Source: an uncultured Clostridia bacterium
GTDB taxonomy: Bacteria; Bacillota; Clostridia; TANB77; CAG-508
Reading direction: 5' to 3'
NCBI GenBank assembly: GCA_934182465.1
Contig: CAKPRG010000001.1
Span: 1-64,000 of the forward strand
Length of the DNA stretch: 64,000 nt
In this document: piece after piece, positions 1 through 8,558 of the stretch
Numbering within the stretch: position 1 is the first letter of the stretch
Layout of the letters: the number at the start of each line of letters is the position of its first letter
Program-made: the position numbers and the translations under genes
Notes under the pieces: model-generated
What the model saw: the letters and a program-made list of their open reading frames with translations, nothing else
Told to the model about the DNA's origin: nothing
The model's database searches: none

Positions 1-76
1 AGTTACAACTTTTGTTCAAAAAATGATTATCGGCAAATTACTATTTATTTAACAAATCACTAAATTGTAATTTATA

Positions 77-418
77 TTACTCTTTATTAGTTATTTTATA
101 AATAATTAAACCTATTAAAAAGCCAATACCAGAATCAACCAAATACCAAACTGCGTGAATTAAAGCTGAACTATTATAATAAATAAACACTGATGGTATA
201 AACAATATAGATATAATTATTGGATAGATATATTTCCATTTTTCCTTTGAAATACTAGCAAATATTATAGCAAGTATAAAAGTTGATACCAAAATTAAGA
301 ATACCATTCCCATTATATCTGTTGGTCCTGCAAATAAAGGAAAAATGTAAAACATAAATAACTGTATCAATAATATTGTTATTTCCTTCCATATTTTTCT
401 CATTTTAAATTCCTCCAA
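77..418 (-). CDS. Small integral membrane protein, unknown function
   Basis: The product has 113 residues and is almost wholly hydrophobic, with about four likely membrane spans (near residues 12-30, 35-55, 63-80 and 90-108). A glycine-rich last span is followed by a short basic tail. I recognise no family. It is the most downstream member of a minus-strand block of small membrane or membrane-anchored proteins (1-5100) that looks like ICE cargo rather than transfer machinery. The next gene upstream ends 17 bases before it, so the two are probably cotranscribed. The coding call is sound; the function is unknown. Confidence 0.6.
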   Translation of the reverse strand: MEEFKMRKIWKEITILLIQLFMFYIFPLFAGPTDIMGMVFLILVSTFILAIIFASISKEKWKYIYPIIISILFIPSVFIYYNSSALIHAVWYLVDSGIGFLIGLIIYKITNKE

Positions 419-434
419 TCATAACAAAAAATTA

Positions 435-872
435 CTATTTTTTATTGTCCGCCATTTTTTTCTTTCCACATATATAGGTAACAACCATTGTTGTCAAACT
501 TATAAATATAGAAAATTCAAACATATCATTATAATTAAATTTATGATGTTTGCTTAAATATTGCTCTGTATAATACTTTTTATTTAAGTATAAATTTACA
601 GATTTAATTGAGTTATCTTTATAATGAAAAGAAAGAACTGAATAATCATTTAAACCTGCACCACTAATTTCAATTTTATTCACATCATTTAATTTTTCAA
701 TTTTTATATTATCTTTTTGTAAATTTTCTTCAATAACAGTTATATTGGTCTGATCAACATTTAATTCGTAATTTACTCCCCAAAATGTAACACAAAAGTC
801 AATGCAAAAAATAATAATAGGAGAAATTATCAATATTATTTTTATAAAATTCAAAAATATTTTCTTTATCAT
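435..872 (-). CDS. Membrane protein with two terminal spans, unknown function
   Basis: The product has 145 residues. A membrane span lies near residues 8-32, then about 80 residues that should lie outside the cell, then a second span near residues 118-135 and a basic tail. The gene at 4194-4622 has the same layout (N-terminal span, short outer domain, C-terminal span, lysine-rich tail), so the two may be diverged copies, although I cannot align them convincingly by eye. It follows a strong terminator at 913-948, so it needs its own promoter or readthrough. No family recognised. Confidence 0.55.
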   Translation of the reverse strand: MIKKIFLNFIKIILIISPIIIFCIDFCVTFWGVNYELNVDQTNITVIEENLQKDNIKIEKLNDVNKIEISGAGLNDYSVLSFHYKDNSIKSVNLYLNKKYYTEQYLSKHHKFNYNDMFEFSIFISLTTMVVTYICGKKKMADNKK

Positions 873-912
873 AAAAATTCTCTTTTCTCTTTTTATGTTC
901 TTATTATATAAT

Positions 913-948
913 AAAAGGCTGATAATTTCAAATACTTATCAGCCTTTT
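913..948 (-). terminator. Rho-independent terminator after the 963-1913 gene
   Basis: A perfect 13-base-pair stem (AAAAGGCTGATAA at 913-925 pairing with TTATCAGCCTTTT at 936-948) has a 10-base loop. On the minus strand it sits just past the stop of the 963-1913 gene and is followed by T-rich sequence, so it should end the sigma-factor transcript. Confidence 0.85.
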
Positions 949-962
949 ATTACTAAAAATAT

Positions 963-1913
963 TTATGGTATATCTGTTAATCTTAAATCTTTAGTTCCTA
1001 TATATACATCTCTATTTCCAGACAAGGTAGCAAATTTTATTATTGTATAATTATCATAGTAATATTCCATACTTCCACCATCTTTATACATTTCAGCAGT
1101 TATTTTCCCATCTTTTTCATCTTTATCTGCTTTTCCAATAATTTCTTCCATTGTTATTTTATTTTCTAACAATGCCTCTTTCAAAGAATATTCATTGCCA
1201 TCAATTTTTATATTTACAATTCCATTGTATCCATATATATTATAGTCATATTTATCTGTTTCTGATTTATCTAATATTGTATAGACTTTATAACTCTCTG
1301 TTGGATCTTTGTCATAAAAAAGTATCTCAAAATCTGGAATAGAATTATAAGTAATATTTACAGTCTTAATAATTTCTAACAATTCTTCAGCATCATCATA
1401 ATTTAATCCATTGTTCACTAATGCTATATTTTTATTTATACTAAATGAAATATCTTGCAATACTTTACTATTGTCATAGTATCCTATAATTGCCTCTTGA
1501 CTATTGTTTAATATAAGTTTTTCTGTTGTTCTTCCTGTACCACAAACTCCAAATTGATTATTATAAAAATACAACATTGCATATTTTTCTTTATTGTTTT
1601 TGTATAGTTTTAAAGCATATTTAAAAAAATCATTGCCTTCATTTTTTAGTAATTCTTCATATTTCCACTCATTTGGAATATTTAATTCTAATTTTATGTC
1701 ATCTATATATTTAGAATATTTTATACTATTCTTTTCTTCATTTTCATCTTTATTTTGTACTGGTGCATATTTTTCTCCCCATGTGCCAAACACAACTTCT
1801 TTGCCTTTTTTCATTCTATTCCAATCAATTAAATACATAATTCCAATTAATATTAATATTGTAACTGCAATTATAATCACTAATTTGAATATAGTTTTTC
1901 TCATATATACCAC
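963..1913 (-). CDS. Membrane-anchored extracytoplasmic protein next to ECF sigma factor
   Basis: The product has 316 residues. An N-terminal span (about residues 8-28) is followed by a basic stretch and a polar outer domain without cysteine pairs or a known catalytic motif. It starts 14 bases after the ECF sigma gene 1928-2827 and ends at a strong terminator, so the two form a two-gene operon. In Bacillota such partners are often anti-sigma or sensing proteins. That role here is inferred from position only, because the cytoplasmic part before the span is too short for a classic zinc-binding anti-sigma domain. Confidence 0.6.
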   Translation of the reverse strand: MVYMRKTIFKLVIIIAVTILILIGIMYLIDWNRMKKGKEVVFGTWGEKYAPVQNKDENEEKNSIKYSKYIDDIKLELNIPNEWKYEELLKNEGNDFFKYALKLYKNNKEKYAMLYFYNNQFGVCGTGRTTEKLILNNSQEAIIGYYDNSKVLQDISFSINKNIALVNNGLNYDDAEELLEIIKTVNITYNSIPDFEILFYDKDPTESYKVYTILDKSETDKYDYNIYGYNGIVNIKIDGNEYSLKEALLENKITMEEIIGKADKDEKDGKITAEMYKDGGSMEYYYDNYTIIKFATLSGNRDVYIGTKDLRLTDIP

Positions 1914-1927
1914 CTATAACCTTTCTA

Positions 1928-2827
1928 TTATTTAGACAATTTTTTTCTTAATTTTAGTTGGTATTTTGCCAAAATAATTGAAAAAATTATAGTTATAATT
2001 AAAAAAATAAATGAAATACTTAAAATACAAACACCAGAATTATTTATTATTTCAGTATTTGTTGGTTGACTTACAATATTTATTTCATTCCTTGTTTCCT
2101 TATCCTGTGATTCACTAGCATCACTTTTTACTTCATCTTTTAAATTTTCTTGTCCTTTTTTTGTTTCAGCATTTGTATTTTCTCCAGTTTGTTCGGTAGT
2201 ATTATTTCCTATTGTTTTATCTTGCTCCACTTTGTCAGATACTTTTTTATTAAATAATGTTTTTATTCCTATTACAAATGTAATAATAAACATTCCTAAA
2301 TTGCTTAATAATATTTTTAAAGTATTTACTGCTTTATAATATCTCCATTTAATAGTTCCCGTTGGCTCTTTTAAGAGTTTTCCGATTTCTTCAAACGATA
2401 AATTTGATATTATTTTTAGTGAAATAATTTCTTTTTCTTTATTATTTAATTTACTAATTAATCTATTGTAATTGTCTTGATCTATTATTTTATTTATTTC
2501 ATTATTATCATCTTCAATATTATATATACTATCTAAATCAATATTATTTTTATTACGCTTCAGATAATTAATTGTTTCATTTTTTGTTATAGAATATAAC
2601 CAACTACTTTCATTTCTATTAGGCAATTTTTCTTTATCTATTAAGTATAATTTTTCAAATACTATTTGAACTACATCTTCTGCATCTTGTTTATTTTTTA
2701 ATATACTATATGCAATGCTATATATCAATTTATTATAGTTATTATATAATTTTTCAAATGCTATCTTATTTCCGTATTTAATTTCTATAAATAATTCTTT
2801 TAATTCTCTTACATTTATTTTTTCCAT
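1928..2827 (-). CDS. ECF-type sigma-70 factor with C-terminal membrane extension
   Basis: Residues about 10-90 match sigma-70 region 2 (the YNKLIYSIAYSIL and QDAEDVVQ stretches), and residues about 118-168 match region 4 with its helix-turn-helix (LSFEEIGKLL). Unlike a standard ECF factor of about 170-190 residues, this one has 299. After region 4 it carries a hydrophobic segment near 174-192, a polar Gln/Thr/Glu-rich linker of about 75 residues and a second membrane span near 268-292 with a basic tail. The sigma domain is therefore predicted to be tethered to the membrane. It is cotranscribed with 963-1913 and probably controls part of the cargo. The targets are unknown. Confidence 0.85.
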   Translation of the reverse strand: MEKINVRELKELFIEIKYGNKIAFEKLYNNYNKLIYSIAYSILKNKQDAEDVVQIVFEKLYLIDKEKLPNRNESSWLYSITKNETINYLKRNKNNIDLDSIYNIEDDNNEINKIIDQDNYNRLISKLNNKEKEIISLKIISNLSFEEIGKLLKEPTGTIKWRYYKAVNTLKILLSNLGMFIITFVIGIKTLFNKKVSDKVEQDKTIGNNTTEQTGENTNAETKKGQENLKDEVKSDASESQDKETRNEINIVSQPTNTEIINNSGVCILSISFIFLIITIIFSIILAKYQLKLRKKLSK

Positions 2828-2886
2828 ATTAATAGTCCTCTCCAGTAATTATATTTATAACATAATTGAATATATTTTATTAGGAT

Positions 2887-3065
2887 TTATAAATCCACAT
2901 TACCTCTCATCCCTATTATACTACTTATAAAACTTGATGCAAATATTATAACATTTAAAATAATGTATATTATTGGATTTATTTTTCCTTTTCTCATTAT
3001 GTATATATTTAGTGGAATTAAAATAACTGCAAATATAAAAATATAATTATTAATGTTATTTTCAT
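2887..3065 (-). pseudogene. Small membrane protein reading frame broken in a T run
   Basis: An ATG at 3065 follows a usable ribosome site (TTGGGGATA) and opens a hydrophobic reading frame that stops after 15 codons. The frame one base over continues as a plausible two-span membrane peptide to a stop at 2887. Adding one T to the run near 3040 would give one 59-residue protein. This looks like an ordinary homopolymer slip or sequencing error and differs from the CGG events elsewhere in the element. It could also be noise. Confidence 0.35.
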
Positions 3066-3091
3066 ATTAAAAATATCCCCAATTAAAAATG

Positions 3092-3280
3092 TTAAACAAA
3101 TAACATTGAACTTATAAACCCAACAATGCCATTATATATTATTGAAAAAATAAACAATACTACTTTTTTTATTTTTTCGCTATATGATAACTTTCCAGCA
3201 CATAAAATTATAAGAATTGGTATTAATATTGGTATGCCAAAAATAATTAATACCTCTATTACAAGTCCTCCAAACTCCAT
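3092..3280 (-). CDS. Small two-span membrane protein, unknown function
   Basis: About 62 residues, mostly two hydrophobic helices (about 5-27 and 40-60) joined by a short basic loop. The ATG at 3280 is preferred over the upstream one at 3295 because the purine-rich GGGAGAGG ribosome site overlaps the first and sits about five bases before the second. It belongs to the same block of small membrane genes. Function unknown. Confidence 0.5.
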   Translation of the reverse strand: MEFGGLVIEVLIIFGIPILIPILIILCAGKLSYSEKIKKVVLFIFSIIYNGIVGFISSMLFV

Positions 3281-3337
3281 ATAAACCTCTCCCACAAATA
3301 AATATTTTTAATTTTCAGTTATAAATGCCTGTTAAAT

Positions 3338-3369
3338 AATCAGAGAACAGATAATATCTGTTCTCTGAC
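3338..3369 (-). terminator. Long palindrome, probable terminator
   Basis: CAGAGAACAGATA and its complement TATCTGTTCTCTG form a near-perfect palindrome right behind the stop of the 3375-4037 gene. The T run on the minus strand is weak, so this could instead be an operator, but its place suggests a transcript end. Confidence 0.5.
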
Positions 3370-3374
3370 AAAAC

Positions 3375-4037
3375 TTAATTATTTTCTTTTAAAGTATATT
3401 GACTTATATCTGGCTCTATAAAAATAGAATCATCAACATTCTCAAATTCATATTCTCTTGTAACATTTTGTTCATCTAATACTGCCTTTCTTACTAATCC
3501 TGTTTCTTTTTCTATATCGTATTCATTTTTATGCTCTCCTATCAAATTGTATGGTGATAAAAAATCATTTATACTATAACATTTATAATTATTTACTTTT
3601 ATTGATGTTATTCTTGTAGGTAATGCATATAATATAGTTTGCCATAAATTATCTGTTTGCAATGGTGTCATTGAAGTTATGCCCAGTATTTCATTTGTAG
3701 CATTTAATTCTACTATTTTTTCATCTTTTGATTCAGTAAACATATCTATCCTAGATCCTGTATTATAATAAGATATTTTTACAGTTTCATCATCTACTGT
3801 TCTTTCTAAAGTTAATAATTGTTTTTCATTCTTTTGATATTGATTAATAATTAAAGTTGTATTTTCATTGATATGATTAATTGATTTTATATGATAATTA
3901 TTACTCTTGGTATATTTTTCTGCTTTATTTTGCAAATCACTTATAATTATTGTATTCCTTATAGTATGAATTGCTATAAAAATTAATATAATTATTAAGA
4001 TTATTCCTATGATTTTTATTATTTTTTTCTTTTTCAT
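3375..4037 (-). CDS. Membrane-anchored protein, possibly LolA-like outer domain
   Basis: About 220 residues: a lysine-rich start, one span (about residues 6-24), then an all-beta-looking outer domain. The domain has alternating short strands and a final segment ending VDDSIFIEPDISQYTL, reminiscent of the outer-membrane-lipoprotein-sorting (LolA/LppX) fold used by many Bacillota anchored proteins; this likeness is weak. The ATG at 4037 is chosen because an AAAGGAGAG ribosome site lies just before it and overlaps the earlier ATG at 4058. It has a long upstream region (4059-4193) and so probably its own promoter. Confidence 0.6.
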   Translation of the reverse strand: MKKKKIIKIIGIILIIILIFIAIHTIRNTIIISDLQNKAEKYTKSNNYHIKSINHINENTTLIINQYQKNEKQLLTLERTVDDETVKISYYNTGSRIDMFTESKDEKIVELNATNEILGITSMTPLQTDNLWQTILYALPTRITSIKVNNYKCYSINDFLSPYNLIGEHKNEYDIEKETGLVRKAVLDEQNVTREYEFENVDDSIFIEPDISQYTLKENN

Positions 4038-4193
4038 AATAATCACTCTCCTTTTCATTTGTGTAGCCTAGCCATCTTGAGTTTCAACAACTTTTAGACC
4101 CTTGACTTTGCGTCATAAACTTTCGTTTATTTTGCTTTTTTACTTAATTACTTACATTATAACATATTTTGTAAAAATTTTCAAATTTACCAT

Positions 4194-4622
4194 CTACTTA
4201 ACAAATGTGTTCTTATTATTTTGTAACGGAATCTTTTTTATTTTATATACAATAATAATTTCAATTATTATTTCTATAATCAAATAAAATAAATGTATTG
4301 GTATATCTGCTTTTATATTTCTAAAATAGTCAAAGATTTCACTATCTTCGTGATTATCTTCAAATTCTTCTTGAACTTGATCATTCATATTATAAATTTT
4401 TAAATAATACCCATCTGGAATCCCACCCCAGAATGTAACTTTTTTAATATCATAATTAATATCAAAATGTTCTTTAATTTCCTTTGCAATATATTCATTT
4501 TGATTTTCAATTCTTATTGTTTTATATTCTGCAATATAGTCTAAAAAAGTTAAAAAACTCGTATATAAATTTATTATCAAAAATATTAATATCAAAATTG
4601 TTAATATTATTTTCTTTTTCAT
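4194..4622 (-). CDS. Membrane protein with two terminal spans, unknown function
   Basis: The product has 142 residues: a strong N-terminal span (about 4-26), an acidic outer region of about 75 residues, a second span (about 105-127) and a lysine/asparagine-rich tail. The layout repeats that of 435-872. No enzymatic motif is visible. The next gene upstream ends 64 bases away, so they may share a transcript. Confidence 0.55.
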   Translation of the reverse strand: MKKKIILTILILIFLIINLYTSFLTFLDYIAEYKTIRIENQNEYIAKEIKEHFDINYDIKKVTFWGGIPDGYYLKIYNMNDQVQEEFEDNHEDSEIFDYFRNIKADIPIHLFYLIIEIIIEIIIVYKIKKIPLQNNKNTFVK

Positions 4623-4686
4623 TCTTTTCTCCTTACAATTTTAGTCAATATTACTTTTCTATTCTCAAAATTATGAGAGTTATAGC

Positions 4687-5100
4687 CTATTTATTGCTAC
4701 TTTCTTGTACATCAACTATTGCACCTTTTTCATCATAAGTTTTAGTTTCTATAACATTTCCACTATTGTCATAATAGTATATTACAGAATTAGTTTGTGG
4801 ATTTTTATGATATTCTCTATATAATGGTTGTCCATAATCATTATAATCATAAAATTCTTCTATATATTCTTTCGTTTTTTTATAAGCAAAAGTATTATAA
4901 AATTCATAATAAATAACTGTCTTTCTTGATCTATTGCTATATGATTCTATCCCTAAATATTGTTTTCCATCAATTTCTTTTATTTTTGTACTCTTAAATA
5001 TCCTAAAATGCCAATCATTATTTATCATAAAAATAATTGCACCTACTAAAAAAGAAATAAAAATAATTATAATTAATAGTAAAATTTTTTTCTTAATCAT
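4687..5100 (-). CDS. Membrane-anchored protein with tyrosine-rich YD-like repeats
   Basis: The product has 137 residues. A span at about 5-25 is followed by an outer domain very rich in tyrosine, with YDYNDYG and YYDNSGNVIETKTYDEKG stretches. These resemble the short beta-hairpin YD repeats seen in RHS-like and antitoxin-like proteins. There are too few copies to assign a family. It is part of the cargo block, 63 bases behind the sortase gene 5164-5910. Confidence 0.55.
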   Translation of the reverse strand: MIKKKILLLIIIIFISFLVGAIIFMINNDWHFRIFKSTKIKEIDGKQYLGIESYSNRSRKTVIYYEFYNTFAYKKTKEYIEEFYDYNDYGQPLYREYHKNPQTNSVIYYYDNSGNVIETKTYDEKGAIVDVQESSNK

Positions 5101-5163
5101 TTTTCCTCCACAACTTAATATGTTAAATACTTTATATCACAAAAGTATATATTTATCAATATT

Positions 5164-5910
5164 TTAAACTTTTTTTGCATAAACAACATATCTATATTGT
5201 GTTTTATCTGACCCATTCATATTATAGCAAGTATAAAGCATCAATATTTCCTCGTTTTTTTGTATTGGTAGTTTATCAGTTTCTGTTTCTAGCACTATTT
5301 GTTCATCATATAATTCATAATAAAAATCTCCATAATTAGTTTGAATTTCTATAATATCTCCATTTTTTAATTCTCCCAATCTTTTAAAGTTGTTCATATA
5401 ATCGTGTTCACACATAATTATTGTCCCATTTTCTCCTGCAAAATATGATCCGCTATCGTGTCCAATTCCTTTTAATATAATTTCATCAGTTACCCCAAAG
5501 TAAATTGGAGCATCCACCCCTATTTTCTTTATTTTCATTTTTGCATATTGTTCTGCAAAATTAGGATAATGTTTTAAATGACCATTTTCAAAAGCCTTTT
5601 CGTCAAAAGTAGATTTTGTAATCTCATTCTTCACTTTTGATTTTGAATTAATTTCTACTTCATTTTCTGTAATTTCTGCATCCGTATTTTTCATTGTGAA
5701 ATTATTATTACTTTCATTATCTTCCTCTTTTGTTTGTTCTATTGTATTTTGTTCTGTTACTGCATTTATTTCTGCACTCTCAACATTCTGACTCACTTGC
5801 GTATTTTTTTCTTTCATTTGATTTTTTACTTTTAAAGTTCCAACTATAACTACTGCTATCAAAAAAATAATAGCAATAATCACTCTAATTTTTCTTATAC
5901 TTTCTTCCAT
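5164..5910 (-). CDS. Sortase, class D-like
   Basis: The product has 248 residues. An N-terminal span (about 8-27) is followed by a Glu/Asn-rich linker and a C-terminal sortase barrel from about residue 110. Features seen: HDSGSYFAGENG leading to the catalytic-histidine region (CEHDY), the catalytic cysteine in LYTCYN, and the arginine in YRYVVYA near the C-terminus. This order matches class D-type transpeptidases, which attach surface proteins to the wall or polymerise pilins. Likely substrates are the element's own adhesin (30763-35046) or products of the cargo block. It is transcribed separately from the transfer operon, which ends at the terminator 5948-5977. Confidence 0.85.
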   Translation of the reverse strand: MEESIRKIRVIIAIIFLIAVVIVGTLKVKNQMKEKNTQVSQNVESAEINAVTEQNTIEQTKEEDNESNNNFTMKNTDAEITENEVEINSKSKVKNEITKSTFDEKAFENGHLKHYPNFAEQYAKMKIKKIGVDAPIYFGVTDEIILKGIGHDSGSYFAGENGTIIMCEHDYMNNFKRLGELKNGDIIEIQTNYGDFYYELYDEQIVLETETDKLPIQKNEEILMLYTCYNMNGSDKTQYRYVVYAKKV

Positions 5911-5947
5911 ATCTATTATTCCTTTCTAGTTTTTAATAAAAAAAATA

Positions 5948-5977
5948 ATGGTTACTAAATTTATAATCAGTAACCAT
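5948..5977 (-). terminator. Rho-independent terminator ending the transfer operon
   Basis: A perfect 9-base-pair stem (ATGGTTACT / AGTAACCAT) is followed on the minus strand by a long T run. It lies just past the stop of 5992-6159 and separates the conjugation operon from the sortase gene. Confidence 0.85.
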
Positions 5978-5991
5978 CATATTTTTATAAA

Positions 5992-6159
5992 TTAAATTAT
6001 TTGACTATCTATTTCATTTTCAGAAATTTCTTTTTTATCTATTGTTTTTCCAAATTCATTTACTATTTCAACAAAATATTTCTTTTTATCTATTACATTT
6101 AAAATAGTTGCTCTGTTTTTATTCTTTAATCTTACTACATCAAAAATTTTATATTTCAT
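5992..6159 (-). CDS. Small basic protein, unknown function
   Basis: About 55 residues, with KYKIFDVVRLKNKNRATILNV at the start. This reads like the small beta-barrel (KOW/DUF4926-like) proteins often found at the ends of ICE transfer operons; that match is tentative. The ATG at 6159 has an AAAGGA ribosome site seven bases upstream, and the in-frame ATG at 6177 overlaps it. It is the last gene before the terminator at 5948-5977. Confidence 0.55.
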   Translation of the reverse strand: MKYKIFDVVRLKNKNRATILNVIDKKKYFVEIVNEFGKTIDKKEISENEIDSQII

Positions 6160-6189
6160 TTGTTTTATTCCTTTCACATTTTATTTAAA

Positions 6190-7806
6190 CTAATACATTG
6201 GTGTTCCATAACCTAAAATATCACTACTGTCTATTGAATATTCTTTCTGTTTGCATATATCCCCTCTGGTATTTCCCTCAATAGTATAAACTTTTCCATT
6301 TTCGCATTTTGAAACAATTCCAACGTGATCTGCTTTTCCATCTCTTTTATCAGCCCAGTCAAAAAAAATGATGTCCCCTGCTTTTGGACTATATCCTTTT
6401 TCTTGCCATAAACCGCAAGTTTTAAACCAAGTTACACCCTCGACTTCACAACTTGCAAATTTTGGGATAATACCACTATCTATATATCCACATTGATTTG
6501 CACACCAACTGACAAAACAAGCACACCATTCAACCCTAGAAGAAAAACCATACCAACTCCAGTATGGTTGTCCTCCCACATTTCCTATTTGTGAAAATGC
6601 TACTTGTACTATATCATTACTTCCTGCAGATGATCCGTACAAAACATTTGACCACATTGACAAATATTCTTCTTTTCTTATTTCAGCCAGTTGTTCCTTT
6701 TGTTTTTCATTCATATTGTATTTTTCTATCATTTCTTCAACAGTTTTCGTTTTTATTTCTATATACAAAACTTTTCTTGTTATTTTTTCACTTTTCACAT
6801 TTCCGTTTTCATCTGTTGTTTCAATGTCTTTTTCTACTTCTTCTACTCTTGAAGAAATTTCATTCATTTCCCAGAATATATCTTTTAACTTTTGCACTTT
6901 TTTGTCATCTAAAGTAACAACATCACTTTGTTCTTCTCCATTGGTTACCAGAACTGCATATATTGATATTATATCTTTCCATTCTGCCCTATCTGATTTT
7001 ATTTCATAATCGTCGTGTAAATTATTTCTTTGTATCTCTGCTATCTTATTAGTAAATTCTGTATTTATTTCTGTTACAACCGAACTCATTGTTTTATTGT
7101 TTGAATTTTTTTCATTTGAAAAGAAAATTCCAAAAACAGAACTACATATAAGTCCTATTACGCAAATTATAACAATAATGACTAATGCCAACCACCCACC
7201 TGCAATTATTGCAGAAATAATTGCTTTTAAACTTGCTATTATTCCTTTTATTGTTTTTGCCGTTGCTTTCACTCCAACTTTTCCAAACTGTACAACATTT
7301 TTTGTCGTTACCTTTGCAACTTGATATGTTTTCTTAAAACCTTTTATAGTTCGTTCAATATTTTTTTCTGTTTTCTTTACATTTTTTACCGTTTTAGGAG
7401 CATTCTTTATAATTTTTCTTGTATTTTTTTGTCCTAATGATTTTATTATCTTCTTTTCGTTTTTGGCTATTCCTTTTACTTCTTCTACTTTTTTCTTTAT
7501 GTCTGTATTCTTTATTTTTCTTTTTATTGTATCCTTTGCAAATACAATATTTTTTTTAGTTTCATTCACTGACTTTTGACCATATCTATTAAATTCATTT
7601 ATACCCTTATTAGATACTGTTCTTACCGTTCCTTTAATTTTATTTGCTCCGTATTCATTGGTTGTATTATCTTCTTGGTTGTTTATATCATTTACTTTCT
7701 CTTTTATCGTAATAATATTATCTTTTAATTTTTGGGTATATATTTTTGTTTTATCAATTGCTTTAATTTTTACATTACTTTTTTGTTTTTTCTTTATGTC
7801 ATTCAA
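6190..7806 (-). CDS. ICE cell-wall hydrolase with CHAP domain (VirB1-like)
   Basis: About 538 residues. The first 170 are basic and rich in Lys/Asn, then comes a membrane span at about 195-225, a coiled-coil-like outer region and a C-terminal CHAP amidase/endopeptidase domain (about 400-538). The catalytic cysteine is in VEWCACFVSWCANQCG and the histidine in ADHVGIVSK. Tn916-type Orf14 and related ICE hydrolases have the same role: opening peptidoglycan for the mating channel. A lysozyme-like domain, often present in this family, is not seen. The TTG at 7806 is the likely start because AGGAGG lies eight bases before it; the GTG at 7815 overlaps that site. Confidence 0.9.
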   Translation of the reverse strand: MNDIKKKQKSNVKIKAIDKTKIYTQKLKDNIITIKEKVNDINNQEDNTTNEYGANKIKGTVRTVSNKGINEFNRYGQKSVNETKKNIVFAKDTIKRKIKNTDIKKKVEEVKGIAKNEKKIIKSLGQKNTRKIIKNAPKTVKNVKKTEKNIERTIKGFKKTYQVAKVTTKNVVQFGKVGVKATAKTIKGIIASLKAIISAIIAGGWLALVIIVIICVIGLICSSVFGIFFSNEKNSNNKTMSSVVTEINTEFTNKIAEIQRNNLHDDYEIKSDRAEWKDIISIYAVLVTNGEEQSDVVTLDDKKVQKLKDIFWEMNEISSRVEEVEKDIETTDENGNVKSEKITRKVLYIEIKTKTVEEMIEKYNMNEKQKEQLAEIRKEEYLSMWSNVLYGSSAGSNDIVQVAFSQIGNVGGQPYWSWYGFSSRVEWCACFVSWCANQCGYIDSGIIPKFASCEVEGVTWFKTCGLWQEKGYSPKAGDIIFFDWADKRDGKADHVGIVSKCENGKVYTIEGNTRGDICKQKEYSIDSSDILGYGTPMY

Positions 7807-7818
7807 AAATACCACCTC

Positions 7819-8553
7819 CTATAATACTTTTCTTGCAACAACAACTAATCTTCCATTCTTCATACTATAATCACAAGTAACTAATGTAATAAATTTATTT
7901 TCAAACTCTGTATTACTTTCCATATCATAAAGTGAATATTCCTTACATTTCTTTATAAATTCTTCAGACTCTTTCGGATCATCACTTTTTATAAATTCAT
8001 AAAACTTAAATTCACTATTCACTACTGTTTTAAATACCGATATAATTTCATATTGTGAAAATTGTTCTTTTCCATAAAAATTTATAAATCTATGTTTTTC
8101 ATAAAATTCTCTTTTTTTATATTTTTCTAATTCTCCAAACATTTTTGAATTATTTATGTGGTGTCCATAAATTATTAAATTATCACTTGTTTTTATATCA
8201 CAATTTTCTGCTAAAAATGGTGTTCCCCATTGAGAATATTTTTTATAAAAATCTTTTCTTAAATAGAATTGTGGTCTATCTTTTGTTTGCATTACTGGAT
8301 AATTTATATTTGTATCTTCTATTTTTAGCCACCCTACAATATCACTATTTATTTCATACAACTTATCAATATTTATAGTAATATCCGTATTTTCTTGTTT
8401 GGTTTCTTCTTTATCTTCTAAAATTTCTGCCAATTCTTCAAAAGTATTTTCTTGTTTTTGATTCTCTTTTTTATTCTTTAAAATAAAATAACTACTAATA
8501 AGCATTATGCATATTAGTAGTATTACAACAGTTACATATACTATCTTTTTCAT
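7819..8553 (-). CDS. Class B sortase of the ICE
   Basis: The product has 244 residues: an N-terminal span (about 4-24), an acidic linker and a class B sortase domain. Seen in order are NYPVMQTKDRPQFYL, LIIYGHHINN with the catalytic histidine, the class B-typical helical insertion (FGELEKYKKREFYEKH), the catalytic cysteine in LVTCDYS, and the arginine in GRLVVVAR. Sortases sit at this place, between virB4 and the hydrolase, in many Tn1549-like elements. The likely substrate is the element's adhesin with its IPNTS sorting signal. Confidence 0.9.
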   Translation of the reverse strand: MKKIVYVTVVILLICIMLISSYFILKNKKENQKQENTFEELAEILEDKEETKQENTDITINIDKLYEINSDIVGWLKIEDTNINYPVMQTKDRPQFYLRKDFYKKYSQWGTPFLAENCDIKTSDNLIIYGHHINNSKMFGELEKYKKREFYEKHRFINFYGKEQFSQYEIISVFKTVVNSEFKFYEFIKSDDPKESEEFIKKCKEYSLYDMESNTEFENKFITLVTCDYSMKNGRLVVVARKVL

Positions 8554-8558
8554 AAATA

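Noticed and set aside
2887..3065. A fifteenth recoding site in the small membrane frame near 3040
   Set aside because: The break is a missing base in a T run with no CGG; it is a different and ordinary kind of event.
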